A stretch of 64,000 nt of DNA from Alphaproteobacteria bacterium (GCA_025359785.1 JANYET010000026.1:1-64000); one strand, 5' to 3'; shown: positions 34,761-43,342, numbered from the stretch's first letter. Numbers and translations are program-made. The notes: generated from the letters alone by a model not told the origin.

Positions 34761-35285
34761 ATGCGAGCTTTAGGGCCGGGATCGGTCTCCAGCTTCCTCA
34801 AGATCATCCTCGACGTCGTCTTCGCCGCGCTGTGGATCGGCCTGGGCGGCGTGGCGATCGCCCTGCTGGGCGCGCTGCTGTTCAGCTTCAACCCCGACCT
34901 GTTCCCCGACGTGCTGTCGCAGAACGCCGCCACGGTGGCCAGCCGCGGGCCGCTGTTCGCCGGCATGCTGCTGGTGTTCGGCCTCTACATTGGCGGCGTC
35001 CTGGTCATCGTCCACTCTCTGCGGCGGATTTTCATGACGCTGACCGCCGGCGATCCCTTCCATCCGACCAATGTGCGGCGCCTGCGGCTGATCGGCCTGA
35101 TGCTGGCCGGTCTCGAGGTCGGCCGCTATTTCGTCTGGGGCCTGTCGCCCCTGCTCCCGTGGGTAAAGCGGGTAGAGCCCAATTTCAGTCTCACCGCCTG
35201 GTTTTCCGTGCTGGTGGTCTTCGTCCTGGCCGAGGTGTTCCGCGAAGGCGCCCGCCTTCGGCGCGAAGCCGAGCTGACGATCTAG
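34761..35285 (+). CDS. DUF2975 family membrane protein
   Basis: This is a 174-residue protein with four membrane helices (about residues 12-43, 63-88, 110-132 and 146-164). The basic-aromatic loop between helices 2 and 3 (HSLRRIFMTLTAGDPFHPTN, then VRRLRLIG) is the DUF2975 hallmark. The next gene, 16 bases downstream, is a YozG-type XRE regulator; DUF2975 and such regulators are a very common pair, and the membrane protein may hold or tune the regulator. The function is otherwise unknown. Confidence 0.85.
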   Translation: MRALGPGSVSSFLKIILDVVFAALWIGLGGVAIALLGALLFSFNPDLFPDVLSQNAATVASRGPLFAGMLLVFGLYIGGVLVIVHSLRRIFMTLTAGDPFHPTNVRRLRLIGLMLAGLEVGRYFVWGLSPLLPWVKRVEPNFSLTAWFSVLVVFVLAEVFREGARLRREAELTI

Positions 35286-35301
35286 GAGCCGCACGAACCG
35301 C

Positions 35302-35538
35302 ATGCCGATCCGCGTCCACCTCGACCGCGTCCTGCTCGAACGCCGCATGTCGCTGACCGAACTCGCCGACCGGGTCGGCGTCACCATCGCCAACCTGTCG
35401 ATCCTGAAGACCGGCAAGGCCCGGGCCGTGCGGTTCTCGACGCTCTCCGCCCTGTGCCGCGAACTGGACTGCCAGCCGGGCGATCTGCTGCTCTACGAGC
35501 CTGGCCCCGACGACGCCCCGGACGACGAGGAAGGCTGA
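35302..35538 (+). CDS. YozG-type XRE regulator partnered with DUF2975 protein
   Basis: This is a 78-residue, one-domain helix-turn-helix protein: LDRVLLERRMSLTELADRVG, recognition region VTIANLSILKTGKARAVRF, then the CQPGDLL motif and an acidic tail (DDAPDDEEG). This is the short Cro/CI class usually encoded with DUF2975 membrane proteins. It is expressed with that gene and ends before a long inverted repeat. Confidence 0.88.
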   Translation: MPIRVHLDRVLLERRMSLTELADRVGVTIANLSILKTGKARAVRFSTLSALCRELDCQPGDLLLYEPGPDDAPDDEEG

Positions 35539-35577
35539 CCTGCGCTTCTGTGACCGCGCGAACAGTCTTCAGGATTC

Positions 35578-35725
35578 AACCACGAACAGACACGAAAACC
35601 ACGAACGCGCTCTGCCGGCGTGAGGCTCGGCTCGTCAGGCATTTCCGGCGCGGAGGTTTCACGACCTGCCTGCGGCGAAAACCGGCTCAGCGGCGCGTTC
35701 GTGGTTTTCGTGTCTGTTCGTGGTT
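35578..35725. repeat. Dispersed long inverted repeat, copy 1 (perfect 33-bp arms)
   Basis: Positions 35578-35610 and 35693-35725 are exact reverse complements over 33 bases, built from the word CCACGAA (left) and TTCGTGG (right); the centre is 82 bases. A second copy with arms about 30/33 identical lies at 62625-62771, and both are preceded by AGATT/GGATT plus -AACC. It fills most of the 312-base gap between the XRE gene and the next small gene; nothing else is visible there. Confidence 0.85.
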
Positions 35726-35850
35726 TTTTCCCTCCAGGCTTGCCGCACTGCGGTGCGGCGCTTCAGAATTGTCGCGGGAAACCTTGCATTCTCAAGGGAC
35801 GGTTCATATATGCGCCGCACAATGCTGCGATGCACAATGGAGTGTTCCTG

Positions 35851-35958
35851 ATGATTTCTGCGATCGAACGCGCCCTGAGCGCCCTCTTCGCGCCGCTGGC
35901 GCGGGAGATGGATCGGATGCCGGCCTCGGCGTTCCGCCATCTGCTGGCCGGGCTCTAA
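35851..35958 (+). CDS. Small amphipathic protein (35 aa)
   Basis: The 35 residues start MISAIERALSALFAPLAREM and end HLLAGL: an amphipathic helix with arginine/glutamate on one face. GGAG lies 9 bases before the ATG, and a perfect terminator follows 42 bases after the stop, so a short dedicated transcript is likely. An ATG 21 bases earlier would add MHNGVFL. I know no family. It could act at a membrane surface; this is inference. Confidence 0.55.
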   Translation: MISAIERALSALFAPLAREMDRMPASAFRHLLAGL

Positions 35959-36000
35959 GGCGAACACCACACGCGCCGTCCCGAGGGGCAGCGCCGAAGC

Positions 36001-36034
36001 GGGCGGCTGGGTGACCAGCCGCCCGTTTGCGTTT
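36001..36034 (+). terminator. Strong intrinsic terminator after the small amphipathic gene
   Basis: A perfect 10-bp stem (GGGCGGCTGG with CCAGCCGCCC), a GTGA tetraloop, then GTTTGCGTTT. It lies just before the stop of the convergent rph gene and may also help rph transcripts. Confidence 0.75.
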
Positions 36035-36045
36035 AGCCGCTGTTT

Positions 36046-36762
36046 TTAGCCGCCGGTCGCCGCCTTCTGCAGGATGACCAGTTCGCCGATCCCCTTCTTG
36101 GCCAGGGAATAGAGGCTTTCGAACTCGCCCTCGGAGAAGCCGCGCTTCTCGCCCGTGGCCTGAATTTCGACGATGGCGCCGGAGCCGGTGAGCACGAAGT
36201 TGGCGTCGGCCTCGGCGTTGGAGTCCTCCTCGTAGTCGAGGTCGAGGACGGGGGTGTTGTTGAACACCCCGCAGCTCACCGCCGCGACCTGATCGAGGAT
36301 CGGATCCTGGGTGATCACCCCTTCGTCCAGCAGGTAGCGGGTGGCCAGGCGCAGGGCGACCCAGGCCCCGGTGACCGAGGCCGTCCGCGTGCCGCCGTCG
36401 GCCTGGATCACGTCGCAGTCGATGGAGATCTGGCGTTCCCCAAGGGCCTTCAGATCGACGATGGCGCGCATGGAGCGGCCGATCAGTCGCTGGATTTCCT
36501 GGGTGCGGCCCGATTGCTTGCCTTGCGCGGCCTCGCGGCGGCCACGGGTGTGGGTGGCCCTGGGCAACATGCCGTACTCGGCGGTGACCCAGCCCTGGCC
36601 CTTGCCGCGCAGGAAGCCCGGAACGCCTTCCTCCAGGCTGGCGGTGACCAGCACCTTCGTGTGACCGAACGAGACCAGGCAGGAGCCTTCCGCATAGCGG
36701 TTGACGCCAGTCTCCAGGGTCACGGGGCGCAGAACATTGGGCAGGCGTTCGGACGGGCGCAT
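36046..36762 (-). CDS. rph: Ribonuclease PH
   Basis: RNase PH is a phosphorolytic 3'-5' exonuclease that trims tRNA and other RNA ends. The 238-residue product shows [20 protein letters not shown] at its start, EGSCLVSFG, the phosphate-binding [35 protein letters not shown] and [10 protein letters not shown], with the catalytic aspartates. Length and start are normal. It is divergent from hrcA (112 bases between) and convergent with the small amphipathic gene. Confidence 0.96.
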   Translation of the reverse strand: MRPSERLPNVLRPVTLETGVNRYAEGSCLVSFGHTKVLVTASLEEGVPGFLRGKGQGWVTAEYGMLPRATHTRGRREAAQGKQSGRTQEIQRLIGRSMRAIVDLKALGERQISIDCDVIQADGGTRTASVTGAWVALRLATRYLLDEGVITQDPILDQVAAVSCGVFNNTPVLDLDYEEDSNAEADANFVLTGSGAIVEIQATGEKRGFSEGEFESLYSLAKKGIGELVILQKAATGG

Positions 36763-36791
36763 AGTGAGGAACTCCTGGGATCGGCGGCGGC

Positions 36792-36819
36792 TTGCGTGGG
36801 CTGAGGCCGCGCTTATCCT
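36792..36819 (+). promoter_or_regulatory. Possible hrcA promoter
   Basis: TTGCGT and TATCCT are separated by 16 bases, about 55 bases before the hrcA start. The match to housekeeping promoters is moderate. No CIRCE operator (TTAGCACTC-N9-GAGTGCTAA) is visible here. Confidence 0.3.
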
Positions 36820-36874
36820 AGATCAATAAGGTCCAGTCCATGGACGCCCGACAGAGAACCCGCCAGCGCCGCCA

Positions 36875-37942
36875 GTGAATACGCCCCTTTTCGCCTCCGG
36901 TCCCTCGCTGGCCGAACTTGACGAACGCGCGCGCGACATCTTCCGGCGCATCGTGGAGAGCTATCTGGAGACCGGCGAGCCGGTGGGCTCGCGGACGCTC
37001 TCGAAGGGCGGGTTGCAGCTCTCGCCCGCCTCGATCCGCAACACCATGCAGGACCTCACCCAGTTGGGGTTGCTGGGCGCGCCGCACGTCAGCGCCGGGC
37101 GGCTGCCGACGCACGCGGGCCTGCGGCTGTTCGTCGACGGCCTGCTGGAGGTGGGCGACCTGGGCCAGATTGACCGTCAGGCTATCGAGGCCCGCCTGCA
37201 CGCCCACGGCCGCAACTATGAGGATGCGCTGAACGAGGCGTCGGCCATCCTCTCCGGCCTGGCCGGCGGCGCCGGGGTGGTGGTCACGCCGATCCGCGAC
37301 GCGGGCGTCAAGCACGTGGAGTTCGTGGCGCTGGGCGTCGAGCGCACGCTGGCGATCATGGTCTTCGCCGACGGCACGGTGGAAAACCGCCTGATCCGCC
37401 TGCCGGCCGGGGTGACGCCGTCGGCGCTCACAGAGGCCTCCAACTTCCTGAACGCCCGCCTGCGGGGCCGCACTCTGGTGGAGGCCAAGACCGACCTGCG
37501 CAGCGACCTCGATCAGGCCCGCCAGGAACTGGACTCCACCGCCGCGCGGCTTGTGGAGGGCGGGCTGGCCGCCTGGGGTGGCGGCGACGCCGAGGATCGG
37601 GCGCTGATCGTGCGCGGCCGGGCGAACCTTCTGGAGCAGGCGGGCGCGGCCGAGGACCTGGAGCGCGTCCGCTCGCTGTTCGAGGATCTGGAGCAGAAGG
37701 AACAGCTGATCTCCCTGCTGGACGGGGTGCGCGAGGGCCAGGGCGTGCGCATTTTCATCGGGGCGGAAACCCGGCTGTTTTCGCTTTCGGGTTCCGCCGT
37801 CATCGCCGCGCCCTATATGACGGGCTCACAGCGGGTGTTGGGCGCGATCGGCGTGATCGGCCCGGCCCGGCTGAACTATGCCCGGATCATCCCGTTGGTG
37901 GACTATACCGCCAGGGTGCTGGGCCAGGTGATGAACGCTTAA
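36875..37942 (+). CDS. hrcA: Heat-inducible transcription repressor HrcA
   Basis: HrcA binds CIRCE operators and represses chaperone genes (groESL in Caulobacter); its activity depends on GroEL. The 355-residue product has the N-terminal winged helix ([22 protein letters not shown], then [13 protein letters not shown]), the [15 protein letters not shown] block and the C-terminal GAF-like domain ending [18 protein letters not shown]. The start is GTG; the family begins at nearly the same place. It is 14 bases upstream of grpE. Confidence 0.94.
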   Translation: MNTPLFASGPSLAELDERARDIFRRIVESYLETGEPVGSRTLSKGGLQLSPASIRNTMQDLTQLGLLGAPHVSAGRLPTHAGLRLFVDGLLEVGDLGQIDRQAIEARLHAHGRNYEDALNEASAILSGLAGGAGVVVTPIRDAGVKHVEFVALGVERTLAIMVFADGTVENRLIRLPAGVTPSALTEASNFLNARLRGRTLVEAKTDLRSDLDQARQELDSTAARLVEGGLAAWGGGDAEDRALIVRGRANLLEQAGAAEDLERVRSLFEDLEQKEQLISLLDGVREGQGVRIFIGAETRLFSLSGSAVIAAPYMTGSQRVLGAIGVIGPARLNYARIIPLVDYTARVLGQVMNA

Positions 37943-37956
37943 AGAGACCAGAGACG

Positions 37957-38580
37957 ATGTCCGAAGACCATATTCCCGATGATGCCGATGCCTTCATCGC
38001 CGAGGCGAGCGAGGGTGAACTGCTGGCGCTGAAAGCCGAGAGCGTCGCGCTCAAGGAGCAGATTCTGCGCTATGCGGCCGAGGCGGAGAACACCCGGCGC
38101 CGCGCCGAGCGCGAGGCCAACGACGCGCGCGCCTATGCGATCCAGAAGTTCGCCAAGGACCTGCTGGGCGTCGCCGACAACCTGGCCCGGGCGCTGGCCC
38201 ATGAGCCCGCCGACGCGGGCGATCCGGCGGTGAAGAACTTCGTGCTCGGCGTCGAGATGACCGAGAAGGAGCTGCAGGGCGCCTTCGAGCGCAACGGGCT
38301 GAAGCGTATCTCGCCGGCCCGCGGCGACAAGTTCGACCCGCATCAGCACCAGGCCATCACCGAGGTCCCCGGGACCGACGTGGCCGGCGGTGGCGTGGTC
38401 GAGGTGATGCAGCCGGGCTACGAGCTGCTGGGCCGTCTGGTGCGCCCGGCCATGGTGGTGGTCGCCGCCAAGGGCGCGGCCGCCGGGGCCGAGGCTCCGG
38501 CCAAGCCGAACGGCGCGCAGAACCCCTATGAGACCGAAGGCGAGGCCGACCCCGGGGCGGCGGTGGACAAGCGCGCCTGA
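37957..38580 (+). CDS. grpE: GrpE nucleotide exchange factor of DnaK
   Basis: GrpE releases ADP from DnaK. The 207-residue product has the long N-terminal helix (LKEQILRYAAEAENTRRRAE), KFAKDLLGVADNLARAL, and the beta-domain with FDPHQHQAIT and EVMQPGYELLGRLVRPAMVVV, which are family signatures. The C-terminal tail is longer than usual and low in complexity. It follows hrcA closely, and dnaN comes next after 113 bases, a gap large enough for a separate dnaN promoter. Confidence 0.95.
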   Translation: MSEDHIPDDADAFIAEASEGELLALKAESVALKEQILRYAAEAENTRRRAEREANDARAYAIQKFAKDLLGVADNLARALAHEPADAGDPAVKNFVLGVEMTEKELQGAFERNGLKRISPARGDKFDPHQHQAITEVPGTDVAGGGVVEVMQPGYELLGRLVRPAMVVVAAKGAAAGAEAPAKPNGAQNPYETEGEADPGAAVDKRA

Positions 38581-38693
38581 TCGGGTGAGCGCCCCTTCCA
38601 CGGCCCCGGATTTCGGCTAATGTCGCAAGTCCTTCCAGGTCGAGGGGCGCGGGTGGCGCATCGCCGCCGCGCGGTCGAGGTTCGGACAAAGAC

Positions 38694-39812
38694 ATGAAGC
38701 TGACGATCGAGCGGGCGGCGCTGTTGAAAGCGCTGGGCCATGTGCAGAGCGCCGTGGAGCGCCGCAACACCATCCCGATCCTGTCCAACGTGTTGCTGTC
38801 GGCCGAGCGCGACCGGCTGACCTTCTCGGCCACGGATCTGGACCTGGAGATCATCGACGAGGCGCTGGCCCAGGTGGACCAGCCCGGCCAGATCACCGCG
38901 CCGGCCCATACCCTCTATGAAATCGTCCGCAAGCTGCCGGAAGGCGCCGACGTGGTTTTGAGCTTCACCGGCGAGGACCCGCGGCTGAGCGTTTCGGCCG
39001 GGCGCAGCCGCTTCAACCTGCCGGTGCTGCCGGCCGGCGACTTCCCGGTGATGAGCTCGGACGGCCTTTCAGGAAGACTGGCGGTGGACACCGCTGACCT
39101 GATCCGGCTGATCGACAAGACCAAGTTCGCGATCTCGGCGGAGGAGACCCGCTACTATCTGAACGGACTCTACCTCCACACGGTGGTCGAGGACGGCAAG
39201 ACCCTGCTGCGCGCGGTGGCCACCGACGGCTCGCGCCTGGCGCTGGCCGAGATGATCGCCCCGGAAGGCGCCGTCGGCGCGCCGGGCGTCATCGTGCCGC
39301 GCAAGACCATCAACGAGGCCCGGCGCCTGCTGGAGGACGCCGGCGAGCAGGTCGAGCTGCAGATCAGCCCCCAGAAGGTGCGCTTCGACTTCGGCGGCGC
39401 GGCGCTGACCTCCAAGGTCATCGACGGGACCTTCCCGGACTATCCCCGGGTGATCCCCAAGGACAACACCCGCATCGTGCGGGTGGACTCCAAGCTGTTC
39501 GCCAAGGCCGTCGACCGCGTGGCCACCATCTCGGCGGAGAAGTCCCGCTCCGTGCGGATGGCGGTGGAAGGCGGCAAGTGCGTGCTGACCGTGCGCAACA
39601 TGGAAGCCGGCCAGGCGGTCGAAGAGCTGGAGCTCGACTACGACGGCGACCCCTTCGAGCTTTCCTTCAACGCCCGCTACCTGCTGGACATCACCGACCA
39701 GATCTCCGGCGAAATGGCCGAACTGCGGTTCGGCGGCCCCAACGATCCGGCCCTGGTGCTCGATCCGCAGGACGCGGATGTGCAGTACATTTTGATGCCG
39801 CTGCGGGTCTGA
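38694..39812 (+). CDS. dnaN: DNA polymerase III beta subunit (sliding clamp)
   Basis: The clamp encircles DNA and tethers polymerase III. The 372-residue product begins MKLTIERAALLKALGHVQSA with the usual VERRNTIPILSNVLL, shows the three-fold repeat architecture (PAGDFPVM, VIPRK, DYPRVIP) and ends with the clamp-typical YILMPLRV. It follows grpE on the same strand and is closed by two hairpins. dnaA is not next to it in this window. Confidence 0.96.
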   Translation: MKLTIERAALLKALGHVQSAVERRNTIPILSNVLLSAERDRLTFSATDLDLEIIDEALAQVDQPGQITAPAHTLYEIVRKLPEGADVVLSFTGEDPRLSVSAGRSRFNLPVLPAGDFPVMSSDGLSGRLAVDTADLIRLIDKTKFAISAEETRYYLNGLYLHTVVEDGKTLLRAVATDGSRLALAEMIAPEGAVGAPGVIVPRKTINEARRLLEDAGEQVELQISPQKVRFDFGGAALTSKVIDGTFPDYPRVIPKDNTRIVRVDSKLFAKAVDRVATISAEKSRSVRMAVEGGKCVLTVRNMEAGQAVEELELDYDGDPFELSFNARYLLDITDQISGEMAELRFGGPNDPALVLDPQDADVQYILMPLRV

Positions 39813-39818
39813 TTGTCC

Positions 39819-39865
39819 CGCCCTAAAGGGCGTTAGGGACTCTCCAGCATCCAAATCGATGCTGG
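39819..39865 (+). terminator. Two hairpins after dnaN
   Basis: CGCCC-TAAA-GGGCG lies 7 bases after the dnaN stop, and CCAGCAT-N8-ATGCTGG follows 11 bases later, ending in CTTTC. The T-tract is weak; together they probably terminate dnaN. Confidence 0.5.
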
Positions 39866-39881
39866 CTTTCACGCCTACCGT

Positions 39882-40021
39882 GTCACCCCGGAAGTCGCGT
39901 AGCGGCTGTCCGGGACCCATGAACACGATTTGCGAGGATGACGCGCGGCGCCGAAACGCGCCTCTGGCATCGTACACAGCGTCTATGGGTCCCGGTCTTC
40001 GCTCCGCGAAACCGGGATGAC
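39882..40021. repeat. Nested inverted repeat between dnaN and the zinc-finger gene
   Basis: The outer arms GTCACCCCGG and CCGGGATGAC (one mismatch) and the inner arms GGGACCCAT and ATGGGTCCC (perfect) span 140 bases. The words resemble the GTCATCCCGG/GGGACCCA repeats found scattered in many alphaproteobacterial genomes (from memory). No coding frame of quality is present in the 224-base gap. Confidence 0.5.
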
Positions 40022-40036
40022 CTCGTGTCGCCTCGC

Positions 40037-40324
40037 TCAGTGCCCGTGGCTTCCCTCGTAGACGCCCGGCGCGGTCAGTTCGTTCTCCGTCCCCTCGCTG
40101 CCCGAGGCCAGCACGAAGCGGCGGTCGCAGTAGGTGCATTCGACGAAGTCGGCCTCGCCCATCTCCAGATAGACCCGCGGGTGGCCGAGCGCGCCGCCGA
40201 CGCCGTCGCAGGATACGCGCCTGGTGCGGACCGCGATCACCTCCGGCGGCGGGACGCTCAAGGGATTGCCCGGCGTCGCGGCGGCGAGCGGCGGCGATAC
40301 CTTTTTCGGAGCTTTGCGAGCCAT
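40037..40324 (-). CDS. zf-CHCC zinc-finger domain protein
   Basis: This is a 95-residue protein. The C-terminal half has the CHCC-type pattern: C in RRVSCDG, H in ALGHPRVYL, and the knuckle C-x2-C in ECTYCDRRFVL. The domain resembles the zinc-binding NDUFS6 end of mitochondrial complex I; bacterial members are of unknown function. The N-terminus is basic and disordered. It is divergent from the ABC transporter gene. Confidence 0.82.
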   Translation of the reverse strand: MARKAPKKVSPPLAAATPGNPLSVPPPEVIAVRTRRVSCDGVGGALGHPRVYLEMGEADFVECTYCDRRFVLASGSEGTENELTAPGVYEGSHGH

Positions 40325-40431
40325 CTTGGTCTTCCCGGTTGGCGGTGCGATTGTGGAGCGGCCGCCGCGCGCCTAGGTATGCGAGCGCGGCTTTCCCAGT
40401 CAACGCAGGGATGGCAATCGACTGGATGCTC

Positions 40432-41382
40432 ATGAACCTTCCCGACTACGCGATCGAGGCCAAGGGCCTGGTCAAGACCTACGCCGCCACCAAGACGACG
40501 CCCGAGATGCAGGCGCTGAAGGGCATCGACCTGGCGATCCCGCGCGGGTCGATCTTCGGCCTGCTGGGCCCGAACGGAGCGGGCAAGTCGACCTTCATCA
40601 ACATCCTGGCCGGGCTCTGCCGGAAGACCTCGGGGACCGTCGAGATCTGGGGCCGCGATATCGACGAACGGCCCCGCGACGCGCGCGCCGCCATCGGCGT
40701 GGTGCCGCAGGAGATTTCCGCCGACCCGTTTTTCACGCCGATGGAATCCATGGAAGTCGCCGCCGGCATGTACGCCGTGCCGAAGGCCGAGCGCCGCTCG
40801 ATGGAGCTGCTCACCGCGCTGGGGCTCGGCGACAAGGCCAATGCCTATGTCCGCCAGCTGTCCGGCGGGATGAAGCGCCGCCTGATGGTCGCCAAGGCCA
40901 TGGTGCACAACCCGCCGGTGCTGATCCTCGACGAGCCCACCGCCGGCGTCGATGTGGAGCTGCGCCGCCAACTCTGGGCCTATGTGCTGGAACTGAACCG
41001 CAAGGGCGTCACCATCGTGCTGACCACCCACTACCTGGAAGAAGCCCAGGAGCTCTGCGACCAGATCGCCATCATCAACCGTGGCCAGGTGGTGGCCTGC
41101 GAGCCGACCACCACCCTGCTGGCGCGAATGGACACCCGCAAGGTGCTGGTGACGCCGGAAGAAGCCCAGACCATCGCACCGGTGCTGGCAGGCTTCGAGA
41201 CCAGCCTGCTGCCCTCCGGCGGTTTCTCGGTCAGCTACCGCACCGGCCAGTCGAGCGTCGAGCAGGTGCTGGCCGCCATCCGCGCCGCCGGTCTGCACAT
41301 CAAGGATATTTCCACCGAGGACCCGGACTTGGAGGACGTGTTCGTATCGCTGACCTACGCGGCGGAAGAGGTGGCGGGCTAA
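40432..41382 (+). CDS. ABC transporter ATP-binding protein (export type, YadG-like)
   Basis: This is a ~316-residue ATPase with Walker A GPNGAGKST, Q-loop VVPQEI, signature LSGGMKRRL, Walker B VLILDEPTAG and the switch histidine in TTHYLEEA. The C-terminal 90 residues are the regulatory extension common in DrrA/YadG-type exporters. The start could be one of three close ATG codons; I take the third (MNLPDYAIEAKG). No permease gene is adjacent: the next gene is on the other strand, so its membrane partner must lie elsewhere, or has been lost here. Confidence 0.85.
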   Translation: MNLPDYAIEAKGLVKTYAATKTTPEMQALKGIDLAIPRGSIFGLLGPNGAGKSTFINILAGLCRKTSGTVEIWGRDIDERPRDARAAIGVVPQEISADPFFTPMESMEVAAGMYAVPKAERRSMELLTALGLGDKANAYVRQLSGGMKRRLMVAKAMVHNPPVLILDEPTAGVDVELRRQLWAYVLELNRKGVTIVLTTHYLEEAQELCDQIAIINRGQVVACEPTTTLLARMDTRKVLVTPEEAQTIAPVLAGFETSLLPSGGFSVSYRTGQSSVEQVLAAIRAAGLHIKDISTEDPDLEDVFVSLTYAAEEVAG

Positions 41383-41454
41383 GCCAGCATTCCGACCGTG
41401 AGTTCCGCGCCAGGCGGATCGCAGTCCGAATCCATTTTGTATTGAAGCAAACCG

Positions 41455-42123
41455 TCAGTGCTCGACGGGCTCGTCCAATGCCCGGAAGAAGCCCAGCAGT
41501 CCCACGACGATTAGAAATGCGCTCCCAAAGAGGGTTGCTCCGAGGGTATCTCCGGCTATCCCCACAAAGAACAGGAGAGGCGCCGCCACACCCGACAACG
41601 TCACGTAGAGAGCGAGTGCAAGGCATCCCCAAGCCGGCCGTCCGCCTTCTTTGCCCGCAGCGGAAATCGGACCGGAGCGGTCTTTCCTAGCCCGCTTTTT
41701 CGCTTCGGCCAGTTCGATCTCATCATCCGGAGGCCCTTCTTTGAGGGACCACCAGCAGACATCGTGGAACAGCGAGCTCTTCTTCAGCGCGGCATCCAGC
41801 TTCAACGCGAGTTCGGCGTAGGCGGCCGCATTCGGGGCGGCCCGCGAACGGAACGTCATATTCTCGAACAGCAGTCGGAATACCGGGTGAGACGTGGAGT
41901 TCACCTGGCACCAGAACCTGTGCCGCTCCTTGTATTTCACGGCGAATTCCCAACCGTTCTCGCCCGCCGGCTTCGGTTCCTCCACCTCGCAGCCAAGCCG
42001 CGCGAGAATCTCGCCGATTGCGACGGCGACGTTGCGACCGCCAAAGACAACAATGTCCTGCTCGTTCTCGACTTGATCGTCCGGCAAGTCCGTCCGGAAG
42101 GCGACCCAGGGTTTAACCCTCAT
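41455..42123 (-). CDS. Putative immunity-type membrane protein paired with toxin-like gene
   Basis: This 222-residue protein of unknown family has a soluble N-terminal domain of about 160 residues, with a conserved-looking core (DIVVFGGRNVAVAIGEILAR, WEFAVKYKERHRFWCQVNST), and two membrane helices at the end (around LALALYVTLSGVAAPLLFFV and FLIVVGLLGFF). Its ATG overlaps the TGA of the toxin-like gene (ATGA), implying translational coupling. Position and coupling suggest an immunity role against that toxin; the sequence alone does not prove it. Its GC content is below that of the neighbours, which fits acquired DNA. Confidence 0.6.
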   Translation of the reverse strand: MRVKPWVAFRTDLPDDQVENEQDIVVFGGRNVAVAIGEILARLGCEVEEPKPAGENGWEFAVKYKERHRFWCQVNSTSHPVFRLLFENMTFRSRAAPNAAAYAELALKLDAALKKSSLFHDVCWWSLKEGPPDDEIELAEAKKRARKDRSGPISAAGKEGGRPAWGCLALALYVTLSGVAAPLLFFVGIAGDTLGATLFGSAFLIVVGLLGFFRALDEPVEH

Positions 42124-43252
42124 TGCGACGTCTCGAGTTTATCATAGAACCTCGGCGCATCGACGAACGGAACTGCGGCCATGGCGTCTTTCAGTGGAAC
42201 GGGCATTCCCTTCCAAATGCGCTCAGGCAGGCCGTATTTGATCAGGCCGAGTTCCTTTGGCCGCCAGCCCTTACCGCCGTTCAAATCAGCGGGGAGCCTG
42301 AATCCACCGGCCTTAGGGTCCACTTGATAGTGGTATTTGTAGAAGTCGCTCCGCGACATGCCCCGCGGCTCTGCAAGATTCAGCCGACTGTCAACCAGCC
42401 AAGCCGGCAGGCCCGCGTCTTTGGCTTGTCGCTTTGATATTATCGAATGGTGGCTGCTACCCTTGTAGGGTTGAGACATATACTCGGCCAACCTGGGATT
42501 GGCGCCTTCCTCGATCAGCTTGGCGACCCTCGCAGGTTTTGTCGCTTCGAACATCTTCGCCGCCCGCAAGCCTTGAACGGCTTCGCCGCCGGCGAACATC
42601 CCTGCCACATTGGTCGCCGCTTCGCCGAAATTCAGCCCGTGCTCGAACTGATGATGCGCGACATCCGATAGGCTTCCGCCGCTTCGCGCTGCGCCTGAGC
42701 CTTGGCTGGGGGTCCGAAAGCGCCAGCCCATTTGAGACCAAAATAGCCGGCGTCCCACAAGTCTCGCGCTGCATCCCCCACGGCTAGCGGCGCGCCGAGG
42801 ACCGTCCCGCCTACGTAGGCTCCCGCCCCCGCGCCGAACTTTGCCGCCGTCTCCCACCAAGGTTGTGCTTGGGACGGAGCGCGCCTTGGCACAGGCCGGG
42901 GCATTGGCATCGGCAGGTCGGCTGCAACCGGGTTGCCGGTCCACATATTCTGACCGCCGTCGAACCGCGACTGGAATTGAGCATCGTCCACCCGCTGCGC
43001 ACGAAGCGCGGCCTTGCTGGCGGCATCGCGCCGGAAGCGCGGTGCGTTCACCGGCCCGTTTCCGAGAGCTACGACATCCGCCGGGCGTCCGGCGTCGAGA
43101 TACTCGCCGGAGCGAGTCGAGGCGCTCCAACGGTCGCGGCCAGCGGAAGCCAGAGCCTCGCGTTGCGCGACTTGATCGTTCTGATCGTCCATCCAGGCTT
43201 CGATGGGCTGATCGTCGTCCGACACCGCAGATCCGAAGCGGCTCCAACCCAT
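42120..43252 (-). pseudogene. Polymorphic-toxin-like protein, split by a frameshift
   Basis: Two frames on the minus strand join near 42660-42670. The first runs from ATG 43252 (MGWSRFGSAVSDDDQPIEAW) to a stop at 42632 and holds a Gly-rich hydrophobic pre-toxin-like stretch (AGAGAYVGGTVLGAPLAVGDA). The second carries on in the next frame from about SDVAHHQFEHGL to the end (stop 42120). It contains SSHHSIISKRQ, GLPAWLVDSRLN and MSRSDFYKYHY, which look like a small C-terminal toxin domain with a double-histidine motif, possibly nuclease; I cannot name the family. The span is 1133 bases, one short of a whole number of codons, so a single base loss explains the break. AAGGG precedes the start, and a LexA box lies upstream. 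Confidence 0.6.
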
Positions 43253-43327
43253 GCGCTTGCGCCCTTCTGCTGATGCCCGGCACTGGCCGAGCCGCAAAAA
43301 CATGCCAGAGAACGATATTTGCGTTAA

Positions 43328-43342
43328 GAACAAAACAAGAAC
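43328..43342. promoter_or_regulatory. LexA (SOS) box upstream of toxin-like gene
   Basis: GAACAAAACAAGAAC is a perfect GAAC-N7-GAAC (GTTC-N7-GTTC on the gene strand), 76 bases before the toxin start, in an AT-rich promoter-like stretch (ATTAATATTG beside it). It differs from the box before comM at only two of 15 positions. Confidence 0.75.

Noticed and set aside
36763-36874. CIRCE operator before hrcA
   Set aside because: No TTAGCACTC-N9-GAGTGCTAA or close variant in the intergenic region.
40339-40431. N-terminal extension of the ABC ATPase
   Set aside because: Residues before the chosen ATG are basic and lack family similarity; they lie in the promoter region of the divergent zinc-finger gene.
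42670-43283. N-terminal part of the open frame that carries the toxin C-terminus
   Set aside because: Arg/Ser/Gly-rich shadow of the true N-terminal toxin frame; only the last ~185 codons look coding.
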